Source: Flavobacteriales bacterium
Lineage (GTDB): Bacteria; Bacteroidota; Bacteroidia; Flavobacteriales; Flavobacteriaceae
DNA length: 64,000 bases
NCBI GenBank assembly: GCA_027039975.1
Contig: JALWFE010000132.1
Location: 1-64,000 of the forward strand
Direction: 5' to 3'
Shown: in pieces, positions 42,948 to 51,519 of the stretch
How positions within the stretch are numbered: the first letter of the stretch is position 1
Layout: each line of letters opens with the position of its first letter
Notes under the pieces: generated by a model
What the model was told of the DNA's origin: nothing
The model's database searches: none
Seen by the model: only the letters and a program-made list of their open reading frames with translations
Program-made: the position numbers and the translations under genes

Positions 42948-45146
42948 TTATTTTTCTTGAGCTAATTTTTCATCTAACAATTTTTTAGCTCTCAAACCGA
43001 CATCGGCAGTTTTAACTTGATATTGCCAATATTGTTCAGCCCACAAGAATGCATCTTTCCACTTACCTTCTTTGGCATATTTTTTATATTTCTCTTCTGC
43101 CATCTTACCTTTGTTCAATTGGTCGAATGCATCATCAACCAAAGCTTTTACGTAAGGATATTTTTCGAAATGATTTTTCTTCAAGTAATCCACAACACCT
43201 CCGATGATATCGGCAGTTTCTTTGATAACTTTAACTTTTTCTTCGTATTTTTTCTTGTATTCGGCCAATTGTTCTTTGGTCAATTTTTCGCTGATATCTC
43301 CAACAGGACCACCTTTATATCCTTTCGGTCTGACCAATAAGATACCTTCCATTTCCAAGTGCAAAGCGGAACAGAACTCGGTACAATAGTAAGGGAATAC
43401 ACCGGGTTTGTCGGCTACAAAAGTCAATGAAGCGGTTTTACCCGGCTCAAATGAACCGTGCTTACCGTAAGCATCAACGGTAAATCCGTGCGTTTCGTCT
43501 TCCGCTCTTTCCAAGTTGGTTAAGTGGAAAGTTACGATATCACCTTCGTTAACTTCAACAATTTCAGGTGTGATGTGTGAACGAATCAAAGTACCGAATA
43601 CGTGCACACGGTTGCCTTGACGCTCGATTTTTTCTTGACCGGCAACTGCACGGAAAGGTGAAGCTTCTCCCGTACGTGAATTGGTTCCAGTCGGATAACG
43701 GATAATCGGTTTGATGGTCGTACGTAAGATAAGAGCATTACCGTAAACATTGGCTTGAGGTAAAGTCATCGTATAAGTATCCACCATCTCGTCATCGGCA
43801 GAAATGTCTATCAAGTGTTGTACACTCGGACGAACCGGACCGGTTTTAGGTAAGTTTTTCAAATAAGCTTCTTTGTCAACGGCTATCAAATAATTTGAAT
43901 GCGGTTCAGATGACAAACCTTGCGGTGTTGTCAAATAAGAAGGTTTGAAGTTTAATTTAACTTCATCCATTTTTTTACCGGTTTCGTAGTTGAAACGAAC
44001 GATTTTGCTATCATCGTGAGCTGAAGCATAAGCTACACCTTTACGATAGTCAAAAGTTACGTCAACAACACCTTTACCGATAGCAACGGATTTATGCATT
44101 ACAGCGTCGGCTTTGACATTTTTACCGACATTGGCTTTCAATTTATCGGCATCCAATACCAATACGTTATCTGCGGCAACCAAAACGTATTTGCCGTCAG
44201 GAGACACTTTGACCATATTGGCGGATGCAGGTAATTCGACAAAACCGAGAATTCCGGCTTTTTTTACTTCACTTAAAGGAATAAATTGAGAAAAAGTCGT
44301 CGGCACTTTTTTCATGCCTTCGGCTTTTTTGTAATCCAATGTATAAACGTAAGTTTTACCGTTGTCAAATGCCAAACCGAATAATAAGCCGTCAGAAGCA
44401 CCTTTGCCTACATCGTTATAATCATATGCATAAGGCGGCATTTCAACGGTAAAGGATTTTTCTTTTAAGATACGTCCTTTATGCTCACCTTCTTTTTCAA
44501 TACGTTTAACTTTCCAGAAAGTAATACCGTTTTGAGCTTTGGACATATCGGTTACTTTGTTGTCCCAAGGCATCGGGAATTGACCCGATTGAATAACATA
44601 TTCCGTATTAGGCGTAACGGTTGCTTCGGGGAATACACTTTTTAAAATGGTGTTAGATAAAACTTGTTTTGTTTCAAAGTCGTCCAAACCCATCAAAGCA
44701 ATACGGGCATTGGCACCATCGGAGAAGAAAGCGTATTTACCGTCATATTTTCCGTCAGTTTCGGAAAAAGCCGGAAAACGCATATCCCCGTAAGAAGGAA
44801 TAATATCATCCGGATTTGATTTTTTCAACAAAAGAGAACTTTCGTCGTCAAATCCGTAGCCTTGCCAAGGTTCCGGTGTAAATACACCTACATATTTGTA
44901 GATACGCATACTAGGCACACCATAAACAATCATGGTTCCCGAGTTACCGGTACCTACAATACCGAAGTACTCATCACGACCTCCTCGAGGCATGAAGGTT
45001 TTCACAGCAGCAATCTTGTCTTTTTCAGACAGACCCCGCGCTTTCATTACAGCGTCCACTGTTTCTTGGGCTGCTAATTTTGATATTCCGAACAAGAATA
45101 CCAAAATTACAAGAACAGATTGGGTCAACCAATTTGATTTTCTCAT
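42948..45146 (-). CDS. NosZ-like subunit with an intact CuA site but no CuZ histidines (NosZ-beta)
   Basis: The protein has 732 residues, with a Sec signal ending near 'SKLAAQ' (26-27). The propeller aligns along its length with the neighbouring NosZ, sharing 'FSETDGKYDGK' and 'GPVRPSVQHLIDIS', but every CuZ histidine is replaced: Arg123-Phe124 for His-His, Phe172, Asn310, Asp362, about Tyr404, and Asn466/Tyr468. The C-terminal cupredoxin has a complete CuA site: His553 in 'ETHGF', Cys588, Cys592, His596 and Met599 in 'YYCTEFCSALHLEM', with Glu590 at the position where clade I enzymes have Trp. A Lys/Glu-rich helical tail of about 115 residues (617-732) has no known counterpart to me. It is the first gene of the nos cluster, 39 bases upstream of the CuZ-bearing gene. 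It cannot reduce N2O alone if CuZ is needed, but could supply electrons to the partner's CuZ. Confidence 0.92.
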   Translation of the reverse strand: MRKSNWLTQSVLVILVFLFGISKLAAQETVDAVMKARGLSEKDKIAAVKTFMPRGGRDEYFGIVGTGNSGTMIVYGVPSMRIYKYVGVFTPEPWQGYGFDDESSLLLKKSNPDDIIPSYGDMRFPAFSETDGKYDGKYAFFSDGANARIALMGLDDFETKQVLSNTILKSVFPEATVTPNTEYVIQSGQFPMPWDNKVTDMSKAQNGITFWKVKRIEKEGEHKGRILKEKSFTVEMPPYAYDYNDVGKGASDGLLFGLAFDNGKTYVYTLDYKKAEGMKKVPTTFSQFIPLSEVKKAGILGFVELPASANMVKVSPDGKYVLVAADNVLVLDADKLKANVGKNVKADAVMHKSVAIGKGVVDVTFDYRKGVAYASAHDDSKIVRFNYETGKKMDEVKLNFKPSYLTTPQGLSSEPHSNYLIAVDKEAYLKNLPKTGPVRPSVQHLIDISADDEMVDTYTMTLPQANVYGNALILRTTIKPIIRYPTGTNSRTGEASPFRAVAGQEKIERQGNRVHVFGTLIRSHITPEIVEVNEGDIVTFHLTNLERAEDETHGFTVDAYGKHGSFEPGKTASLTFVADKPGVFPYYCTEFCSALHLEMEGILLVRPKGYKGGPVGDISEKLTKEQLAEYKKKYEEKVKVIKETADIIGGVVDYLKKNHFEKYPYVKALVDDAFDQLNKGKMAEEKYKKYAKEGKWKDAFLWAEQYWQYQVKTADVGLRAKKLLDEKLAQEK

Positions 45147-45182
45147 AGTACTACTTTATTATTTTAGCTTTTAATTCAGGTG

Positions 45183-45280
45183 TAAATATAATGAATTTCG
45201 ATTAAAAACAAAGAAATAAATATCATTTTTCTAAAAAAAATGTTAAAACGATTTTTGTTACATTCTTTGAAACAATCAAA
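45183..45280 (-). promoter_or_regulatory. Candidate nos promoter with an upstream dyad
   Basis: On the minus strand TTTG (45212-45209), an 18-base spacer and TATATTTA (45190-45183) approximate the promoter consensus with one mismatch. A perfect dyad TTTGA-TTGTT-TCAAA lies further upstream (45280-45266). Its half-sites resemble the TTGA of FNR-type sites but the spacing is not standard, so involvement of an anaerobic regulator is only a suggestion. The rest of the 242-base gap is AT-rich without other features. Confidence 0.4.
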
Positions 45281-45388
45281 ACCATTGAAAAATAAGACAA
45301 TTTGGTCTGTTATTTTTAACGGTTATAAATTTTTTTGTTTAAATAAACGCTATAATAATGTTTCGTGTTTATAAAAAATTTTATATTT

Positions 45389-47440
45389 CTACTCTGTTTT
45401 CCATTCAAAACCCCGCAAAGATAACCAGTATCTTATCAAGTGATTAAATGATTTTTCTGATGCCAAACGAACATCGTTATAGGGCATAAATGCTTTATTT
45501 ACCGTTTGGGTTAGTTTACTAACAAAGGAATCGTCAATTTGATTTTTTTCATCAGACAACAACAACAAATCAGCAGACAAGTCTTTTAAACTTTTTGTCA
45601 TTTGTAAAAGTTTTGACAATTTCGGATTAGGTTGTAAAACCAACAAATCCTGGTGATAATCGTGGATTTTTCGTAGAAAAGTTATTAATTCTTTTTTAAG
45701 TTGTCCGGTTGGTTCTTTTAAATATTGTTCCGTTAAAAATTTAAAATACAAAGCATCTTTGGCATCCGCCGAGCAAGCATCTGCAAACAACATAAAAGGA
45801 GAGTAAGTGTAATATTCCGTTCCGTCTTTATTACGGGTATATCCCTTCAAAGGTTCATACAGACGCGTCAAAGCCTGCAACGTTGTGATATCTTGATTTT
45901 GAGAGATATTTCTTAAAATAACATCTCTATTCTTTATATGAGTGATCCCGAGTTCTTCCAAATGATAACTTTGAGCAAACAAACGCTTATACATGTTATA
46001 TATATCAACCTTTTCAGGATTAGTCCACAAGCGTTCTCCGATTGCCAAAGTGCGTGGCCAAATCCGCGAATCTATCGTGACCGGTGTAACCAACTCGCTC
46101 CACATGGTAGCTTCACCACCTAAAACACGCTGTTTTTCCTTATCAGTTAGCTTGGTTTGTTGGGGATACATTTGTGTCTGATAATGGGCAGATGCCGGTA
46201 AGAGCAAATCGATATAAAATCCATTGGATAATACGGCTTGATAACCGTTTTTAACCGCTTTTTTCAAATAACCGTTCGCACCGCCTCGCCAAACATGAAT
46301 CAAAGCGGTTTTAGGCATCTGTTCCGTCATAATTTCATCCCACCCCATCAAATTTTTATGATATTTTTTGAGAATTTTTTCTAATTTTATATTAAAATAA
46401 GTCTGCAATTCATGATTATTTTTTAAACCTTTACGTTTCATAAAAGCCTGAATATCCGGATTGGCATCCCATTGCTTTCCTTCGTTTTCATCACCACCGA
46501 TATGAACATATTCAAATGGAAACAATTTTGACAATTCCTTAAAAATACTATCTAAGACCATATAAGTTCTGGGATTGGTCGGATCTAAAGTAGGGTCAAA
46601 AATACCTGCATTACGTTGTAATTGATAGTTCTTTTTTTGACTGGCTATTTCAGGAAAAGCGGTTACTAATGCCGTAGCGTGTCCGGGTACATCTATTTCT
46701 GGTATGACCCGGATCCCTCTGTCATCAGCATATTGAACAACATCTTTAATTTGTTCCTGAGTATAAAACTGACCGTCAGAAGCTTTCTCAGTTAATTGAG
46801 GATACGACTTAATTTCAACCCTGAAACCGTGATCATCGGACAAATGCCAATGAAAAGTATTTAATTTTGCTACCAACATAGCATCCAAATTGCGTTTGAT
46901 GACATTGACCGGTTGGAAATGTCGCGAGACATCAATCATCAAACCGCGCCAAGTAAAGGCCGGCTGATCGGAGATACTTAAATTTTGAAAAAAATAAGTA
47001 TTTGCATCGTTATCTAGTAACTGCAACAAGGTTTCAAAAGCATAGATGACTCCCAAATCCGTAGGGGCATGGATAACAATCTGCTTGGAATTAATATCTA
47101 TTTGATACGATTCATCTTCATATAATTGCAGTTTTCCTTCCCTGTCATAATAAACGACTATTGCAGCTTGTGGAAAGGTTTGAGTGGAAACCGGAAAACC
47201 GTATTTGACAAACAAACCTGTCCTGTCCGTCAAACGGCGGATAAATTTAGTCGCAGCTATCTGAACCCGACGGCTTGAATGTTCGGGAATGGCAACCTTG
47301 AATAATGAGTCCAACACAAAATACCCGTCTTTCAAGGTTATATTTTGTGGTTTAGGCATTAAATTTTGATATGCCTGTGTATTTTGCCCCATCATTTGAT
47401 TCAGGATAAAAAAGATGATAAGAATACTTGTTTTTTTCAT
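45389..47440 (-). CDS. Beta-N-acetylhexosaminidase (GH20)
   Basis: The protein has 683 residues. The signal peptide (about 18) is followed by a GH20b N-domain (about 25-155) and the catalytic barrel: 'FTWRGLMIDVSRHFQP', 'LNTFHWHLSDDHGFRVEI', 'IPEIDVPGHATAL' and the catalytic Asp-Glu pair in 'HIGGDENEGKQW' (about residues 316-319). The C-terminal part is helical. It releases terminal GlcNAc or GalNAc from chitooligosaccharides or glycans in the periplasm or at the surface. nagB and susCD nearby in the same direction support a GlcNAc-polymer utilisation locus. Confidence 0.95.
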   Translation of the reverse strand: MKKTSILIIFFILNQMMGQNTQAYQNLMPKPQNITLKDGYFVLDSLFKVAIPEHSSRRVQIAATKFIRRLTDRTGLFVKYGFPVSTQTFPQAAIVVYYDREGKLQLYEDESYQIDINSKQIVIHAPTDLGVIYAFETLLQLLDNDANTYFFQNLSISDQPAFTWRGLMIDVSRHFQPVNVIKRNLDAMLVAKLNTFHWHLSDDHGFRVEIKSYPQLTEKASDGQFYTQEQIKDVVQYADDRGIRVIPEIDVPGHATALVTAFPEIASQKKNYQLQRNAGIFDPTLDPTNPRTYMVLDSIFKELSKLFPFEYVHIGGDENEGKQWDANPDIQAFMKRKGLKNNHELQTYFNIKLEKILKKYHKNLMGWDEIMTEQMPKTALIHVWRGGANGYLKKAVKNGYQAVLSNGFYIDLLLPASAHYQTQMYPQQTKLTDKEKQRVLGGEATMWSELVTPVTIDSRIWPRTLAIGERLWTNPEKVDIYNMYKRLFAQSYHLEELGITHIKNRDVILRNISQNQDITTLQALTRLYEPLKGYTRNKDGTEYYTYSPFMLFADACSADAKDALYFKFLTEQYLKEPTGQLKKELITFLRKIHDYHQDLLVLQPNPKLSKLLQMTKSLKDLSADLLLLSDEKNQIDDSFVSKLTQTVNKAFMPYNDVRLASEKSFNHLIRYWLSLRGFEWKTE

Positions 47441-47829
47441 TGATTTTATTGATTATATGGTTAATCGGTTATTTGGTTATTTGATGTCTGGTGTCCGATG
47501 TCCGGTGTCGGATGACGGGTGTTGAATGTCATTTCGAACCAGTGAGGAACGAACAGGGAGAAATCTCATTATCATTCTCAATTTTCAATTCTCAATTTTC
47601 AATTCTCAATTATCCATTTTCAATTTTCATTTATCCCTCATCCCTTATCTCTTATCCACTTGGCACTTTACCGCTTTCCTCTTAATACAAAGACACACAG
47701 ACGTGCGTCTCTTCGCACTATGTTGCTTTATACATCAGACGCACTATCACACATCACTACTTCATACTCATTACTAAAACATTCAACATTAAAAACTTTA
47801 TAAACTTTATGAACATTACAAACTTTCAA
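47441..47829. repeat. Composite repeat island 5 between nagB and the GH20 gene
   Basis: In order: TGGTTAATCGGTTATTTGG (47458-47481), GATGTCTGGTGTCCGATG tracts (47483-47520), an ATTTCGAACCAGTGAGG fragment, TCTCAATTTTCAATT tracts (47575-47630), TTATCCCTCATCCC tracts and CACTTTACCGC tracts. It matches the module order of islands 1, 3 and 4. No gene. Confidence 0.82.
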
Positions 47830-49749
47830 CTAAAATTTGTAACGTTTAAACGCCTCAATAGCAGCATAATCTGCCAATCCCAATTTATTATATTTAACAG
47901 CCGTTTGATGATTGCGTTCTTCGGCCCTTACCCAAAATTCCCGTGGATCATTTCCTTGAAACACCACGCCGTCTTTTTGGGTCTCATGATAAAAAATAGC
48001 TTTCCGTTTACGCAAAACCTGATCGGGGCTCATCGGTACCGCCATATCTATCTGTGGCACATCCCATTCGTGCCAAGCCCCGCGATATAACCAAACCCGG
48101 CAATCTTTCATAAAATGTTCGGTTTTAAGATTATCTATACTTTTATAAATAGCATCCAGACAAACTTTATGGGTCCCGTGCGGGTCGGCCAAATCGCCGG
48201 CGGCAAAAATTTGATGCGGTTTGATTTGTATGATAATATTTTGCACCAAATTGATATCTTCCATACTCAAAGGTTTTTTCTTTATAGCGCCTGTTTCATA
48301 AAACGGCATATCGAGAAAATGGATGTGGTCTAACGGTACTCCCAAATAAGTTAAAGCGCCAATGGCTTCCTGACGTCTGATTTGGGCTTTCAAATTTCTG
48401 ACTGCCAAACTGTCTTCAAAAGGTTTTTCTTTGGTTTTTAAATCCCGAATAATTTCATCCAGAAGTTTATTGCCGGGTTGATAGGTTTTCATAATACGGG
48501 CATATTTAAGGGCTTGTTCATCGGCAACGGCAATACTACCGGAAGTTTGATATACCACATGCACTTCATGGCCTTGTTCGACCAAGCGATCCAAGGTGCC
48601 CCCCATAGAAATCACATCGTCATCGGGATGCGGACTGAATATCAAAACTCTTTTGGGATAAGGCAAAGCGCGTTCCGGTCGATAGGTATCATCAGCGCCG
48701 GGTTTTCCCCCCGGCCACCCGGTAATAGTATGCTGAACCCAATTAAACACCTTAATATTAATATGATACGGATCTCCTTCTTGTGCCATCAATCCCGACA
48801 TACTGTGGGCATTATAATCTTTTTCGGTTAATTTGAGAATGGATTTTTCTGTCCGGTCTGACAACCATATCACGGATTTTTTTATCAACTCATCATCCCA
48901 ATGACATTCTTTAACCAGCCAAGGGGTTTTGATACGAGTTAATTCCTGCGAAGCTTCTTCATCCAATACAAAAGTTGTATTATGATGTTTTTGTAAATAT
49001 GTTGCAGGCACGTCCGAGGTCATTTCGCCTTCTATTGTGCGTTTGACAATGGGGGCTTTGGCATTTCCCCAAGCCAATAAAACGATACGTTTAGCCTGCA
49101 TAATAGTTCTAATACCCATAGTTATAGCCGCCCTCGGGACATTTTCTATCCCGAAAAATCCGGGGGCTGCATCCGAACGGGTTAAAGGGTCTAAAATGAC
49201 GTATCTTGTTCCCGAATTGATATGCGAACCCGGTTCGTTAAAACCGATATGTCCCGTACGGCCAATACCCAACAATTGGAAATCCAAACCACCATAAGAA
49301 GCAATTTTTTCATCATAAGCAATACAATATTCAATCAATTTTGATTTGGGGACCATACCATCGGGAATATGGATGTTTTCCGGTTTGATATCGATATGAT
49401 TAAATAAATGCTGGTGCATAAAATAGTGGTAACTATGGATGCTTTCCTTTGGCATCGGATAGTATTCATCCAAATTAAAGGTTACCACATTGGCAAAACT
49501 CAAACCTTCTTCTTTGTGCATCCGCACCAATTCCTCATAAACTTTAATAGGTGATGAACCGGTTGCCAGACCCAATACACAAGTTTCATCATTTGCTTGT
49601 TTTTTTCTGATTAAAGCAGCTATTTCCGCCGCTACCAATTTTGAACCCTCATCAGAGGTATCGAATACCACATTATGAATTTTTTCATAACGGGTTTCTT
49701 CAAACTGTCCGGGCGGTTGATAAGCAATTTTATTTATAATGTTTTTCAT
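47830..49749 (-). CDS. nagB: Glucosamine-6-phosphate deaminase fused to a PIG-L/LmbE-like domain
   Basis: From the ATG at 49749 the protein has 639 residues; the in-frame TTG two codons earlier is less likely. The N-terminal half is NagB ('LGLATGSSPIKVYEEL', 'FNLDEYYPM', 'LLGIGRTGHIGFNEPGS'), converting GlcN6P to fructose-6-phosphate and ammonia. The C-terminal part (about 370-600) is a PIG-L zinc deacetylase fold with 'FSPHPDDDVISMGGTL'. Such fusions are a known Bacteroidota form; what the second domain does is not established. With GH20, SusC and SusD it gives a short path from GlcNAc oligomers to glycolysis, though no nagA or kinase is in view. Confidence 0.95.
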   Translation of the reverse strand: MKNIINKIAYQPPGQFEETRYEKIHNVVFDTSDEGSKLVAAEIAALIRKKQANDETCVLGLATGSSPIKVYEELVRMHKEEGLSFANVVTFNLDEYYPMPKESIHSYHYFMHQHLFNHIDIKPENIHIPDGMVPKSKLIEYCIAYDEKIASYGGLDFQLLGIGRTGHIGFNEPGSHINSGTRYVILDPLTRSDAAPGFFGIENVPRAAITMGIRTIMQAKRIVLLAWGNAKAPIVKRTIEGEMTSDVPATYLQKHHNTTFVLDEEASQELTRIKTPWLVKECHWDDELIKKSVIWLSDRTEKSILKLTEKDYNAHSMSGLMAQEGDPYHINIKVFNWVQHTITGWPGGKPGADDTYRPERALPYPKRVLIFSPHPDDDVISMGGTLDRLVEQGHEVHVVYQTSGSIAVADEQALKYARIMKTYQPGNKLLDEIIRDLKTKEKPFEDSLAVRNLKAQIRRQEAIGALTYLGVPLDHIHFLDMPFYETGAIKKKPLSMEDINLVQNIIIQIKPHQIFAAGDLADPHGTHKVCLDAIYKSIDNLKTEHFMKDCRVWLYRGAWHEWDVPQIDMAVPMSPDQVLRKRKAIFYHETQKDGVVFQGNDPREFWVRAEERNHQTAVKYNKLGLADYAAIEAFKRYKF

Positions 49750-49838
49750 CTCCAAAATTCTTTATTTGCTAAATTAAAAATGATTTTTTTAATAAAAAAT
49801 GAAAATCGACCAATAGCAATAAATCATCTATCAAAAAT

Positions 49839-49868
49839 AAAAGCGAAAGCACCAATGCTTTCGCTTTT
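49839..49868 (-). terminator. Terminator after susD
   Basis: AAAGCGAAAGCA (49840-49851) pairs with TGCTTTCGCTTT (49856-49867) as a 12-bp stem with a 4-base loop, 22 bases after the susD stop. The following minus-strand bases are TATTTTTGATAG. Confidence 0.85.
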
Positions 49869-49889
49869 ATTTACCAACTCAAAAAATAA

Positions 49890-51503
49890 TTAGAAGTTGC
49901 TACCTGTATCCCACCACAAACGGGTACCGCCGGTATCGGGACCACCGAGTTTTGTAATCGCATCTTGAACACCGTCAGGGTTAGTATCGTATTCACTAAC
50001 GACAAACGGAATACGGCGTATTTGAATGTTGGTATCAATAGTACCACCACTTTGGTTGCTCACTACCGGGAAAATTTTAGGATAACCGGTTCTGCGGAAT
50101 TCCGCCCAAGCTTCTTCGCCTTGCGGGAACATGGCAATCCATTTTTGGGTAATAATTTTTTCTAATTTAACTTCATCACTGGCGGCATTGTCCCAAGCAA
50201 TGGTAACATTACTCAAAGCATTGATACTGTTTGAAGCATTGACCGGATCAACATAATCCATAGGCGTTGAGGTATTATCCGCTATATAAGCTGCTGCACC
50301 CGGTACGCCACGGTATTCAAACGATGAAGTAATACCGGTTTCATAATAAGTCTGCGGATCGCCGCTATCCCAACCTCTCAAAGCCGCTTCGGCTCTTAAA
50401 AACCAAACTTCCGCTGCTGTCATCAATTGCAAATCAGATGTCATGACACTTTTATTGAGAACGGCAAAATTGACATAATCAGCTTTTTGAGCCAACTCAT
50501 CAGCATAATTGGGTAATAAAGGTAAGCCGTTTCGGATACCTTTAAATGTTCCGGGAACAACCGGCTGGGTATCGGTATCACCTTCTTTGACCAAACTGAA
50601 ATACTTATAAATTCGGGGGTCATTATAACCACGCATATAAGATTCGATACTGGCATTCATACGGATGTCATCCCAAGCATTACAAATAGTTGCCAAAGGA
50701 TGTGACTTATTACCGTGAATAATAAAATTCTCCGCATTATTTTCAATCAAACCGTAAGAATTAGTCAGCGCTTTTTGAGCTTCTGTTTGTGCTTTAACAG
50801 GGTCTGCCATTGCAATACGAATAGCCAAACGTAAACGGAGAGAATTGGCAAATTTCATCCATTTTTCCAAATTGCCTTCATAAACCATATCAAAATTGGT
50901 AAAATACCCATCACTTATGTTGTTGGAAATCAAATCCTGAGCCGTATCCAAATCATCAAAAAAAGCATAATAGGCTTCTTGTTGACTGTCATATTCACTG
51001 GTAGTTACCGATTCGCCGTAGTGGGTATAAACTATCGGACCGAACACATCTGAAATACGATGCATGGCTTCAACCTTCAATATTTTGGCTATACCGACAA
51101 AAACCGGAAAACCGTCTTCTGTGGCTTGTTTTTCGATATAAGCCACATTATTCATAATGTTTTTGTAAGGTATGGTCCAAATAAAATTATTCCAACCGGG
51201 CACCAAATTATAAGTCGTATTATTGGCTCCGGCAATAAACGGACGCGGATTAGTCATATATCCTGAAAATACATCGGCATTGAGGTTTTGTTGCAATTGG
51301 TATTTCCATGCGGGATTGGTTATGATAATACTCTCAAAAACCGGTTGAAATTTGGCTCCGATATATTGAAAATCAGCCGTTAACTGCTCATCGGTAATCT
51401 GCGTAGGATCATTATTGATACTATCAAAATCTTTGGTACAGGAGATATTGATTAACAACATCAACACACTTAAAATTGTAAGGAATTTATATATTCTTTT
51501 CAT
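49890..51503 (-). CDS. SusD/RagB-family nutrient-binding lipoprotein
   Basis: The protein has 537 residues. The lipoprotein signal ends at 'NISC' (Cys22), followed by 'TKDFDSINNDPTQIT', typical of the SusD-like_2 subgroup. TPR-like helical parts ('WMKFANSLRLRLAIRIAMADP', 'LMTAAEVWFLRAEAALRGW') are visible. SusD proteins lie over the SusC barrel and capture ligand at the cell surface. It starts 17 bases after susC, so the pair forms one operon. The neighbours suggest GlcNAc oligomers as ligand, which is inference. Confidence 0.93.
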   Translation of the reverse strand: MKRIYKFLTILSVLMLLINISCTKDFDSINNDPTQITDEQLTADFQYIGAKFQPVFESIIITNPAWKYQLQQNLNADVFSGYMTNPRPFIAGANNTTYNLVPGWNNFIWTIPYKNIMNNVAYIEKQATEDGFPVFVGIAKILKVEAMHRISDVFGPIVYTHYGESVTTSEYDSQQEAYYAFFDDLDTAQDLISNNISDGYFTNFDMVYEGNLEKWMKFANSLRLRLAIRIAMADPVKAQTEAQKALTNSYGLIENNAENFIIHGNKSHPLATICNAWDDIRMNASIESYMRGYNDPRIYKYFSLVKEGDTDTQPVVPGTFKGIRNGLPLLPNYADELAQKADYVNFAVLNKSVMTSDLQLMTAAEVWFLRAEAALRGWDSGDPQTYYETGITSSFEYRGVPGAAAYIADNTSTPMDYVDPVNASNSINALSNVTIAWDNAASDEVKLEKIITQKWIAMFPQGEEAWAEFRRTGYPKIFPVVSNQSGGTIDTNIQIRRIPFVVSEYDTNPDGVQDAITKLGGPDTGGTRLWWDTGSNF

Positions 51504-51519
51504 AATAAATTTTTTTTTT

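Noticed and set aside
42948-45146. The upstream nosZ-like gene as a simple pseudogene
   Set aside because: The frame is intact over 732 codons, the signal peptide and all CuA ligands are kept, and the changes are restricted to CuZ ligand positions, which is not the pattern of neutral decay.
45266-45280. The TTTGA-N5-TCAAA dyad as a definite FNR box upstream of the nos genes
   Set aside because: Spacing differs from TTGAT-N4-ATCAA and it lies about 97 bases before the presumed start; kept only as a weak candidate.
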